A stretch of DNA of 64,000 nucleotides, from assembly GCA_011525785.1 (NCBI GenBank), contig WYBT01000058.1:18177-82176 (forward strand), written 5' to 3'. This DNA is from Planctomycetaceae bacterium. Lineage in GTDB: Bacteria; Planctomycetota; UBA1135; GCA-002686595. The notes beneath the pieces are model-generated. The model was not told the DNA's origin. It saw nothing but the letters and a program-made list of their open reading frames with translations, and searched no databases. Positions 25,760 to 33,367 of the stretch are shown in pieces (the first letter of the stretch is position 1; every line of letters starts with the position of its first letter). Both the position numbers and the translations under genes were made by a program.

Positions 25760-27472
25760 ATGGCCAAGACCTGCGGTATCCGCATCGGCCCCCGACGCTT
25801 CGAGATCGTCGTGCTCGACGGCACGGCCAAGAAGCACCGGATCACGGCCTTCCGCACCGGGGAGTTCCCCCAGGGCGGCGAGAACCCGACCGCTGACGCC
25901 GAGGCCGCGCTGGCCGAGGCCATCAAGGACCTGGGCGTGCCTTCGGACGCGATCGGGGTCGCGATCGACTCGGGTCTGGCGGCGTACCGCACGCTCAAGC
26001 TGCCGGTGCTCGAAGAATCGAAGATCGCCGAGATCATCAAGTTCGAGGTCGAGAGCCAGCTCCCGCAGTGGAACATCGACGACGTCGTCGTCGACTTCAT
26101 GGCGCTCGACAAGACCGAGAGCGAGACCAACCTGCTCGTCACGGCGGTGCCCAAGGCTCAGCTCCAGCGCGAGCTGGACGTGTGCACGCGGGCCGGCGCG
26201 GAGCCGCAGGAGGCCGAGCTCGAGGCCACCGCGATGGTCAACGCCGCCGTGGCGGCCGACATCTGCCACGTGGACGACGCGCAGCTGCTGGTCCACATCG
26301 GCGAGGTCTCGACCGCGGTGGTGGTGATGGACGGCGGCAAGGTCCGCTCCATGCGCGCGATCCGCATCGGCGCGCTGGCGCACGACGCCGGCGTCGCGGA
26401 AGCGGGGACGGTGCCGGAGGGCGAGACGCCGGTGGCGCCGATCGTCTCGCCGGAGGAGCTCGAGCGCCGCCTCGAGCAGTCCGTGTCGCGCATCCGCCGC
26501 GAGCTGAGCCGCACGCTCTCCGCTGCGCGCACCGCCAACCCGATCAGCGCGATCTACGTCTGCGGCTGGGAACTGCCCAGCCTGGTCGGCTCGAAGATCC
26601 AGGACGTGCAGGTCTACGAGCTCGACGTGTTCGAGGAAGACTCCGGCCAGCCGGCGCAGGGCGCGGGCCCGCTGGTGGTGGCCTATGGCGTCGCACTGCG
26701 TCAGCTGGGCGGCGGACCGCTGCGCGCCTCGCTGCGCCGCGAAGAGCTGCGCTTCACGGGCACCCTCGAGCGCCTGGAGATGCCCCTGGCGATTGCGGTG
26801 CTGCTGCTCGTGACGTGGCTGGCGATCGTCAACATCTTCGAGCACAAGCGGCTGCAACGTGCGGACAACGACGTCACGCTTTGGCTGCAAAGCGCCCGCA
26901 ACTTCCTCATCAGTGACCCCAAGGCGGGCGTCGCCGGCAACCTCAGCAAGCCCTGGCCCGAGCTGCAGAGCTACGTCGAGCGCGCGGTGCGCGAGGACGG
27001 CGGCCTGGAGGAGACCAGCGCCGAACGCCTGGTCGAGATCGAGCGCCGGCTCAAATCGAAGGTCACCGAGCTCAACAGCAAGCTCGGCCTGTCGGGCGAG
27101 GTGACGCAGCCGCAGTCCGCGCTGGAGGCGCTGACCCGCGTCACCTGCCTCCTGCACGACATGCGCGACCGCGTGGGGCGCGTCTCGATCCGCAAAGTGC
27201 TGGCCGACACGCAGCCCGCGCGCGGTCCGGAGGGCGAGACAGTCGTGGTCACGCTCGACCTGTCGTTCTTCAACGACAGCAGCACCGCCGCGACGATGGC
27301 GTACGAGACCTTCAAGTCCGAGCTCGAAGCCCAGCCCTGGGTGAAGGGCGTGCGGCCCGAGGCGACCAAGGAATTCCCGGCGGACCAGGGGGCCGGCATC
27401 TACACCGATGGCTTCGCGATCGTGTGCGACCTCTCCAAGGTCGCGCGCGCCGCGGAAGGAGCTGGCTCATGA
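25760..27472 (+). CDS. GspL/PilM-like inner-membrane assembly protein
   Basis: 570 residues. The N-terminal about 320 residues have an actin-like PilM/GspL fold: CGIRIGPRRFEIVVLDG at the start, FEVESQLPQW near 95-105 as in PilM and GspL, and LLVHIGEVSTAVVVMDGGKV as the second phosphate loop. One transmembrane helix lies at about 342-361 (LAIAVLLLVTWLAIVNIF), followed by a coiled coil and a periplasmic domain. This cytoplasmic actin-like, TM, periplasmic order is that of GspL, or of a PilM-PilN fusion. The stop overlaps the next start as ATGA, giving a GspL-GspM-like pair of a type II secretion or type IV pilus platform. Confidence 0.8.
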   Translation: MAKTCGIRIGPRRFEIVVLDGTAKKHRITAFRTGEFPQGGENPTADAEAALAEAIKDLGVPSDAIGVAIDSGLAAYRTLKLPVLEESKIAEIIKFEVESQLPQWNIDDVVVDFMALDKTESETNLLVTAVPKAQLQRELDVCTRAGAEPQEAELEATAMVNAAVAADICHVDDAQLLVHIGEVSTAVVVMDGGKVRSMRAIRIGALAHDAGVAEAGTVPEGETPVAPIVSPEELERRLEQSVSRIRRELSRTLSAARTANPISAIYVCGWELPSLVGSKIQDVQVYELDVFEEDSGQPAQGAGPLVVAYGVALRQLGGGPLRASLRREELRFTGTLERLEMPLAIAVLLLVTWLAIVNIFEHKRLQRADNDVTLWLQSARNFLISDPKAGVAGNLSKPWPELQSYVERAVREDGGLEETSAERLVEIERRLKSKVTELNSKLGLSGEVTQPQSALEALTRVTCLLHDMRDRVGRVSIRKVLADTQPARGPEGETVVVTLDLSFFNDSSTAATMAYETFKSELEAQPWVKGVRPEATKEFPADQGAGIYTDGFAIVCDLSKVARAAEGAGS

Positions 27473-28041
27473 GCGTGCGCGACTTCTTTGGAGCGATGAA
27501 CCTGGCCCGCTGGATCATCGTCCTGGGCCTGTTGGGCTCGATTGGCCTCGCCTCGAACGGCTGGCGGCTGCACGAGCGGCGCGCGGCGCTCCAGGATGAA
27601 CTCGCGGAGGCGATTCCCGCCCGCGCGCAGAACATCCAGTTCCTGGGTCAGCTGTACTCCAAGCTGCAGGCCGATGCCGAGCGCGAGGGCTTCGTCACCC
27701 AGGACAAGCCCGACCTGTACTTCCGCGGCATTGCCACGGACGACACGGTCAAGCTGGGGCAGATCGAGGTCGCGCCGACCGACCCGCGCAGCTTCTACAA
27801 GGGCACGGTGGACCTCTCGTACACCCTGCGGCCCTCGGTCTCCAAGGACGAGAGCTACCCGCGCGACCGGCTGGCGAACTTCATGTACCTGATCGAGCAG
27901 AAGAGCGGTCGGGTGCGGGTGACGCGCGTGCGCCTCGATCCGGCGCAACGCCTGAAGCAGTGGGAGATCTCGGACGACCGCTGGAAGTGGGAGATCACCG
28001 CCACCTCGCGCGCCAAGGACGAGCGCACGGCGCCGAAGTAG
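27469..28041 (+). CDS. GspM/PilO-like bitopic protein
   Basis: 190 residues from the ATG at 27469, which overlaps the upstream stop by 4 bases. One N-terminal transmembrane helix (ARWIIVLGLLGSIGLASNGW) is followed by a short coiled coil and a beta-alpha periplasmic domain (GQIEVAPTDPRSFYKGTVDL, VRVTRVRLDPAQRLKQWEIS). Small bitopic proteins of this layout next to GspL/PilN are GspM or PilO; sequence similarity within these families is low, so the call rests on architecture and position. No other secretion gene follows; 356 bp without genes come next. Confidence 0.65.
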   Translation: MSVRDFFGAMNLARWIIVLGLLGSIGLASNGWRLHERRAALQDELAEAIPARAQNIQFLGQLYSKLQADAEREGFVTQDKPDLYFRGIATDDTVKLGQIEVAPTDPRSFYKGTVDLSYTLRPSVSKDESYPRDRLANFMYLIEQKSGRVRVTRVRLDPAQRLKQWEISDDRWKWEITATSRAKDERTAPK

Positions 28042-28397
28042 GGCCAGCACGCGGCCGCGCGGAGTCGCGGCAGTTCGCGGTGGCGATTCGTGGCGCTCCT
28101 CGGCGCTCCTCGGCGCTCCAGGGCGTGCTCAGGGCGGCAGCGCTGACGTGCAGCGTCTGCCGACCCGCCCGCCGGCTGGCGGGGCCTCGATCGGTCCTCG
28201 ATCCGTCCTCGGCGAGGTCAGTCCCCCGACTGACCACACATCGCTGGCGTCCGTGACCGGCCCGTCATCGCCGGGCGCTAGGTCGGCGATTCTCACTCCC
28301 TTCCCGGGTAGATGGAGGGGAGGCTAGAGGTAGCGCGTTCCGGCGCTTCAACGCATACTCTGCTTTCAGAACAGCGCCCAGTTCGGGCGCAGCACCT
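28042..28397. other. Intergenic stretch with a short tandem repeat and a hairpin
   Basis: No gene is recognised in these 356 bases. They contain three near-perfect copies of a 10-bp unit (GGCGCTCCTC) at about 28092-28120, and a perfect 8-bp hairpin with a CCCC loop at 28216-28235. The hairpin may end the preceding six-gene transcript. Confidence 0.5.
28216..28235. terminator. Perfect 8-bp hairpin with 4-base loop
   Basis: 28216-28223 pairs exactly with 28228-28235 around CCCC. It is compact and isolated in an intergenic gap after the GspM-like gene, but no T-tract follows, so the terminator role is tentative. Confidence 0.35.
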
Positions 28398-29636
28398 ATG
28401 TTGCAGGTCCACTCCTTGGCTCTGGTTACGGCTGCGATCGCCACTTCCCTAGGCGTCGCCAGTCCCCAGCCCTCGCCTTGGCTCGTCGCGCCAGCTTCGT
28501 CAGGAACCAGTTCGAGTTCTGCCTCGACGTCGCTCCTGACGCCGGCCGCAGTCGCGAGCGCCCCCGCCGCGAGCGCGCTCGCGCGCCTGTCTGCCGAGGA
28601 ACTCGACTCGCGCTTCCACGCGCTCGAGATGAACTTCCGCGCGCGCCGCAGTGTGCTGAGCGCAGCCGGCGCCCCGATTCCGATCGAGGGCGAGCCGGAT
28701 TGGCTGCGCGCCGAGTTCCGACCGGGAATGGAAGAGCTCGCGAACTGGGGCGCTCCGCGCGCGGCCGCTTGGCTCTTGCGCCACTTCCACGCCGATGCGC
28801 GCGAGAGCGCCGCCGCGCAGGTCGCGCGCAAGGCGGACCTGTACCGCCAGATCCTGCCGCGCTTCGCGAGCACCGAGTGGCTGGACTCGAACGAAATCGA
28901 CGTCACCCAGTCGCTGCTCCTCGACGCGACGCTGCTCGGGCCGCGCCTGACGCGCGAGTTCGCGGACGCGATCCTGGAAGCCAACCCGGCGCGCTTCCAG
29001 CGTCGCTCGGTGGTGTTGAGGGCCCACGCGCGCGCCTTGCTGGGCTCCGGCGAAGCCGAAGACGGCCAGCGCAAGCTCGCCGGCGACCTGTGGCGCTCGG
29101 AACTCGCCCTGGCCGGCGGAACATCCTGGGAGTCCTACGCCCAAAACGAGTTGTGGCGCATCGAGAACTTCTGGATCGGCGACCGTGCCCCTGCACTGAC
29201 TGCGATCGACGTCGACGGCAACGAACTCGGCGTGCGCGACTTGCACGGCAAGGTCATCGTCGTGGCGTTCTTCCGGCTCGGTTCGCGTGCGGACCAGGCC
29301 TGGGCGCTGCGGCTGCGCGACCTGGCCCGCGCCAATGAACACCAGCACTTCGCGCTGCTCGGCGTCGAGCTGGGCACCAACGAGAGCGCCTTCCGGCGTC
29401 TGCTCGAAGAGCACGAGCTGCGTTTTCCGTGTGTCTACGAATCCACCGAGCCCGGCGAGGTCGCAACCGCTTGGCGTCTGAATGAGGTCCCACGGGCCCT
29501 CGTTCTCGACACTTCGGGTCGGTTGCGACACGTTGACCTCGACGGTGCAGCGCTCGAGGCGACGGTGGAAACCTTGTTGCGCGAATCCGCCGGGAGTTCG
29601 ACGGGCGCGCATGGACGAACCCCCACGAGGCGCTGA
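28398..29636 (+). CDS. Exported redoxin-fold protein lacking the CxxC pair
   Basis: 412 residues. The N-terminus is a signal peptide (VTAAIATSLGVASPQ), then a helical domain to about residue 250 (FHALEMNFRARR, LLRHFHADARESAAAQV). The C-terminal about 255-400 is an AhpC/TlpA-type thioredoxin fold: IGDRAPALTAIDVDGNELGV, LHGKVIVVAFFRLGSRADQ, and the cis-Pro loop in EVPRALVLDTSGRLRHVDLDG. Where TlpA has WCxxC, this protein reads LGSRADQ, so thiol redox activity is unlikely. It may bind a partner or be a degenerate relative of planctomycete TlpA fusions. The next gene begins 19 bases later, so they form a likely operon. Confidence 0.78.
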   Translation: MLQVHSLALVTAAIATSLGVASPQPSPWLVAPASSGTSSSSASTSLLTPAAVASAPAASALARLSAEELDSRFHALEMNFRARRSVLSAAGAPIPIEGEPDWLRAEFRPGMEELANWGAPRAAAWLLRHFHADARESAAAQVARKADLYRQILPRFASTEWLDSNEIDVTQSLLLDATLLGPRLTREFADAILEANPARFQRRSVVLRAHARALLGSGEAEDGQRKLAGDLWRSELALAGGTSWESYAQNELWRIENFWIGDRAPALTAIDVDGNELGVRDLHGKVIVVAFFRLGSRADQAWALRLRDLARANEHQHFALLGVELGTNESAFRRLLEEHELRFPCVYESTEPGEVATAWRLNEVPRALVLDTSGRLRHVDLDGAALEATVETLLRESAGSSTGAHGRTPTRR

Positions 29637-29655
29637 ACAGGCGAAATGATCGACC

Positions 29656-30645
29656 ATGGTCCTGCGCAGGACGGGACTGGATGACCTTCCGCTACTGGTA
29701 GTGCTGGGCCTCTCGGCCGGCCTGCTCATCTGGGCAGGCACGGGCCGCGATGGCCAGCACGACCTGCAAGCGGGGTCGGGTGCTGCTCGCGCCGAGCGCG
29801 AGTCGGGCGCCGCTCCAGCCATCGATCGCCTGGCCTCGGCTTCGGATCGCGCCAGCTCCTATGTCTCGGGCGTCCGGTTGGGACTGCGCGTCGTGGACCC
29901 GGCGCGCGGCGCCGCGGCCCGCAAGGACGCCGACGCGGCGCCGGAGACGCTCTCGCTTCCTGAGGCTGACGTCGAGCGCAGCCTGCTGCCCGGTGTCCCG
30001 CGCTTCGAGGGTCCGTTGCGCGCCGAGGGCGAGATGCTCGACGGCGTGCCGCGCGGTCCGTGGGTCCTCTACGACGCTGAAGGGCGCCCGGTTTTCCGCG
30101 GCGCGTTCTCCGAGTCGGGTCAGCCGCTCGGGCAGTGGCTGTGGACCGAGCCCGACGGCCGCGTGTTGTGCGAGGGCTCGTTTGAACAGGGCGTCCCCGA
30201 CGGTCTGTGGCGCGAGTGGCACGCCAACGGTCAGCTCGCCGCCGAGATGACCTTCGACCTGGGCGACCTCGAAGGTGCTGCGACCGAGTGGTACGACAAC
30301 GGCGCCTCCCGCCAGCAGGGCGGCTTCGACCAGGGTGATCGCGCCGGTCTGTGGAGCAGCTGGTACGACAACGGCCAGTTGCGTGCGCGCGGCGCCTACG
30401 ACCGCGGCTTGCGCACCGGGTTGTGGGAAGAGTGGCACCCCGATGGCAAGCCGATGCTGGTTGCCACCTACGTGCGCGGCCGCGCCCACGGCCTGTGGCA
30501 GTCGTGGTACTCCAACGGGCAGCCCAAGGAGCGCGGGCACTTCATCGACGGCCGGCGCGAGGGCGTGTGGCACTTCTTCGACTTCGCGGGCAACGTCGAC
30601 CTGCGCTCCGGCTTCTATCGCGAAGGCCGGATGGTCCGCGACTGA
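29656..30645 (+). CDS. YwqK/MORN-type repeat protein, membrane-anchored
   Basis: 329 residues with one N-terminal hydrophobic helix (LPLLVVLGLSAGLLIWAG) and a 90-residue linker. From about residue 125, seven to eight repeats of about 22-24 residues follow: DGLWREWHANGQLAAEMTF, GLWSSWYDNGQLRARGAY, GLWEEWHPDGKPM, GLWQSWYSNGQPKERGHF. This is the toxin-antitoxin system YwqK family/MORN_2 repeat, a beta-hairpin solenoid. Despite the database name, nothing here indicates a toxin partner. It is cotranscribed with the redoxin-like gene and may act in the periplasm. Confidence 0.82.
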   Translation: MVLRRTGLDDLPLLVVLGLSAGLLIWAGTGRDGQHDLQAGSGAARAERESGAAPAIDRLASASDRASSYVSGVRLGLRVVDPARGAAARKDADAAPETLSLPEADVERSLLPGVPRFEGPLRAEGEMLDGVPRGPWVLYDAEGRPVFRGAFSESGQPLGQWLWTEPDGRVLCEGSFEQGVPDGLWREWHANGQLAAEMTFDLGDLEGAATEWYDNGASRQQGGFDQGDRAGLWSSWYDNGQLRARGAYDRGLRTGLWEEWHPDGKPMLVATYVRGRAHGLWQSWYSNGQPKERGHFIDGRREGVWHFFDFAGNVDLRSGFYREGRMVRD

Positions 30646-30719
30646 GACGGCCGGCTGGGCTCGAGGGCCCTACCCGTCGCGCGGAGTTGAGCGCGCTCCG
30701 CGCTGAGCGCCTTTGCGCC

Positions 30720-31550
30720 TCAGCCCTCGAGCGCGCCCGACTGCGCCAGCGCGCGCAGCACACGCTCGCGATCGCCCGCGCGGCACACCACGAACTCGTG
30801 GTTGCGTGGGTCGGCTTGGTTGTAGCGATGCTCGTCCCCGCGCAGGCGGCAGACGCACCAGCCCAAGGCACGCGCTACGGTCTCGGGGGCGCAGGTGTCC
30901 CACTCCTTGAGGCCCTTCTTGTGGACGTAGACGTCCGCAGCTCCCAGGAGCAGGAGGGCCGACTTGAACCCTGCGCTGCCCCAGGGCTGCGGCGGCGGGC
31001 CGCCGACGAGTTCGGCGAAGCGCGCGACCCAATCGGGCGTGTGGCTGCGTGAGACGACGACGCGCAACGGCCCGGCGGTGGCCCCATCGCCGCGGCTCAG
31101 CGCGCCCGGACCGACCAGCCCGAAGCGCTCGCGGCCCGGCGTGGCCAAGCCCCACAGAATCTGTCCGCGGGACGGCAGCGCCACCGCGCCCACCGCGCAG
31201 CGCCCGCCGACCGTCAGCGCCACGTGCACGGCCCAGTCCTCGCGGCCCTCGCTGAACTCGCGCGTGCCGTCGAGCGGATCGACGATCCAGCAGCGCGCGC
31301 GCGCCAGGCGCGCCGGTGAGTCGGCCGTTTCTTCGCTCAGCACGCCGTCCTGCGGGTAGCGGCCGCGCAGCAGGCCCTGGAGCAGCCCGTCGGCCGCCTG
31401 GTCGCCGATGTCGGCGAGGATCGAGCCCTGCCAGCGTCCGCTCGAGCGCAGGCCGGCCACGCGCTCGCCGGCGCTCTGCGCGGCTTGCAGCGCGAACTCG
31501 AGGTCTCGTTCCAGATCTGCCGCGCTGATCAAGTTCGCTTGGGTGCTCAT
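30720..31550 (-). CDS. cysQ: CysQ-like 3'(2'),5'-bisphosphate nucleotidase / inositol-phosphatase family
   Basis: 276 residues from the ATG at 31550. Family motifs of lithium-sensitive phosphatases are present: EE in VLSEETAD, the metal-binding WIVDPLDGTREF, and EWDTCAPETVARALG near the C-terminus in place of the usual WDxAA. HKKGLKEWD and RYN...NHEFVV match CysQ more than inositol monophosphatase. CysQ hydrolyses 3'-phosphoadenosine 5'-phosphate to AMP, supporting sulfur assimilation. It is alone on the minus strand, convergent with the YwqK-type gene. A longer in-frame start is possible but reads as low-quality sequence. Confidence 0.85.
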   Translation of the reverse strand: MSTQANLISAADLERDLEFALQAAQSAGERVAGLRSSGRWQGSILADIGDQAADGLLQGLLRGRYPQDGVLSEETADSPARLARARCWIVDPLDGTREFSEGREDWAVHVALTVGGRCAVGAVALPSRGQILWGLATPGRERFGLVGPGALSRGDGATAGPLRVVVSRSHTPDWVARFAELVGGPPPQPWGSAGFKSALLLLGAADVYVHKKGLKEWDTCAPETVARALGWCVCRLRGDEHRYNQADPRNHEFVVCRAGDRERVLRALAQSGALEG

Positions 31551-31807
31551 GGGGCCGGCGAGTGTAGTTCCCGCGGCGCGCGCGGGCTCGTCAAGAACGC
31601 CGGGCCGGCCCTGGGACGCAGGCCTCGCAACACGCGCGCAACCTTGAGCGCGCCACAAGGCTTTCTTGCGAATCGGCGCCAAGCCCATGGCGGCCGTTGG
31701 GCGTTGCGGCAGGATAGGACGCATCTCCCGGTCGCCCGTCGAAGCGGGGTGTGCCCGCGCTCGGCGAGTGACTCGATCCGCACTCAACCACCGTCAGGAC
31801 CGCAGCC

Positions 31808-33238
31808 ATGCGCACGTCGATTCACGTTGTTTGTGCAGCGCTCTCGCTCTCACTCGGCGCCTTCGCCACGCCCCAGTCGGCGTCGGAAGACCGCGCCACG
31901 TTCGACAACCCCGCCGGCGGCGGGGTGACTGAAGTTCTCACGCCCGCTGGAGCACCGCGTGCTCTCGGCTCTTTGTTGCAAGGGCCGCTCGACATCTCGT
32001 CGGGCATCCTCGCGTCGCCCGCGCCGGGCGCGAACTGGAACCGTCTGCTCGGCTGCGGCTACGGCTGGGGTTACTACTGGGTCTCCGGCGGCGCGGGCAC
32101 GACCGGCGCGTTCAGCATCCACCAGTACGACTTGAACGGCGCGTACCTGCAGAGCTTCACGCAGGACATGACCCTCGCGACGGCGTCGCAGTGGGGCATC
32201 CGCGACCTCGCCATCGACGAGGCCAACTTCAAGCTGTGGGGCGGCATGGAGGGCCGCGTGTTCAAGGAGTACACGTTCAACCCCAACGCGGGTCCGAACG
32301 GCACGCTGACCTTCACGACGACCTACCTGATCCCCACCGGCGGCACGTTCGGCTCCTCGGCGACGATTCGCGCGCTGGCGCGCAATCCGAACACCGGGAC
32401 CTTCTACACCAAGAACTTCAACAGCGCGCTGTGGGAGTTCTCGATCGCGGGCGGCGTTCCGACCTTCGTCGCCGAGCACTCGGTCAGCGGCAAGTCGAGC
32501 TATGGCCTCGCCTGGGACACGCTCAACGGCACGTTGTGGAGCTTCGATCAGAACGTCCCCGGCGGCGCCGCGACGACCACGGACGGCGTCGAGTTCAATG
32601 AGTGCACTACGACGGGTGTTCTGACCGGCCGCAGCTTCGTCGGCACGCTCTACGGCGTCACGGGCACGAACATCGCCGGCGGCGCGGACATCTTCGATGA
32701 CGGCTCGGGCACGCTGAAGATGCTCGCCCTGCACCAGAACACGATCGACGAGCTGAATGTGTACGAGATGGACCCGACCGGCACGCCGCCGACGGCGTAC
32801 TGCACCTCGGGCACGACCTCGCAGGGCTGCGTGCCGCAGCTCTCGGCCAACAACCAGCCGAGCGTCACCAACGCCGGGCCGGCCTGCGTGGTCACCTGCT
32901 CGCTGATGGAAGAGGCCCGCACCGGCCTGATGTTCTTCGGCTTGGACCAGGCTGCGCCGATCCTGCCCTGGGGCCCGACGAGCACGAGCTTCCTGTGCGT
33001 GAAGTCGCCCACCAACCGCACCACCGCGGGCGCGTCCTCGACCGGTTCCAACCCGGGCGATCCGTGCGAAGGCTCGCTGTCGCTCGACTTCTCGGCCTGG
33101 CTGGTCGCCAACCCGGCGCACTTGGGCACGCCGCACAGCTCGGGTCAGCAGCTCTTCTGCCAGCAGTGGTACCGCGATCCCGCCACTTCGAAGACCACCA
33201 GCCTCAGCAACGGCCTGATCCTGACCTTCGTTCCGTGA
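31808..33238 (+). CDS. Secreted protein with the shared C-terminal module
   Basis: 476 residues with signal peptide (MRTSIHVVCAALSLSLGAFA). Residues about 30-325 form a beta-propeller-like region with low-complexity Gly/Thr-rich blades (LLGCGYGWGYYWVSGG, GIRDLAIDEANFKLWGGMEG, IRALARNPNTGTFYTKNF, YGLAWDTLNGTLWSFDQN). The C-terminal module spans about 330-476 (YCTSGTTSQGC, TGLMFFGLD, SFLCVKSPTNRT, LDFSAW, QQWYRDPATSKTTSLSNG). This copy has FFG instead of FYG, YRDP for FRDP and two extra cysteines. A strong terminator follows at 33290-33323. Function is unknown; it is exported. Confidence 0.85.
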   Translation: MRTSIHVVCAALSLSLGAFATPQSASEDRATFDNPAGGGVTEVLTPAGAPRALGSLLQGPLDISSGILASPAPGANWNRLLGCGYGWGYYWVSGGAGTTGAFSIHQYDLNGAYLQSFTQDMTLATASQWGIRDLAIDEANFKLWGGMEGRVFKEYTFNPNAGPNGTLTFTTTYLIPTGGTFGSSATIRALARNPNTGTFYTKNFNSALWEFSIAGGVPTFVAEHSVSGKSSYGLAWDTLNGTLWSFDQNVPGGAATTTDGVEFNECTTTGVLTGRSFVGTLYGVTGTNIAGGADIFDDGSGTLKMLALHQNTIDELNVYEMDPTGTPPTAYCTSGTTSQGCVPQLSANNQPSVTNAGPACVVTCSLMEEARTGLMFFGLDQAAPILPWGPTSTSFLCVKSPTNRTTAGASSTGSNPGDPCEGSLSLDFSAWLVANPAHLGTPHSSGQQLFCQQWYRDPATSKTTSLSNGLILTFVP

Positions 33239-33289
33239 TTCGAGCTGGCCAGCCCGGCCGGCCGCGCTTCACGCGCAGGACTTGATGAC

Positions 33290-33323
33290 GAAGGCGCGCT
33301 CAGTTGTGACTGGGCGCGCCTTC
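33290..33323. terminator. Intrinsic terminator between convergent genes
   Basis: A 10-bp perfect stem (33290-33299 with 33314-33323) has a further 4-bp inner stem in the loop and is followed by TTCGTTGTC. It lies between the stop at 33238 and the opposing stop at 33368 and can serve both directions. Confidence 0.7.
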
Positions 33324-33367
33324 TTCGTTGTCTGCGTCGCAGTTCGAGTTGCTTTTCGCGAAGCGAA

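Noticed and set aside
28092..28120. Three 10-bp repeats as a regulatory iteron
   Set aside because: Only three copies in simple GC-rich sequence with no adjacent replication or regulator gene; chance or slippage is more likely.
29656..30645. Reading the YwqK-type protein as an antitoxin
   Set aside because: The family name suggests it, but the protein has a membrane anchor and MORN-like repeats, and no toxin-like gene is adjacent.
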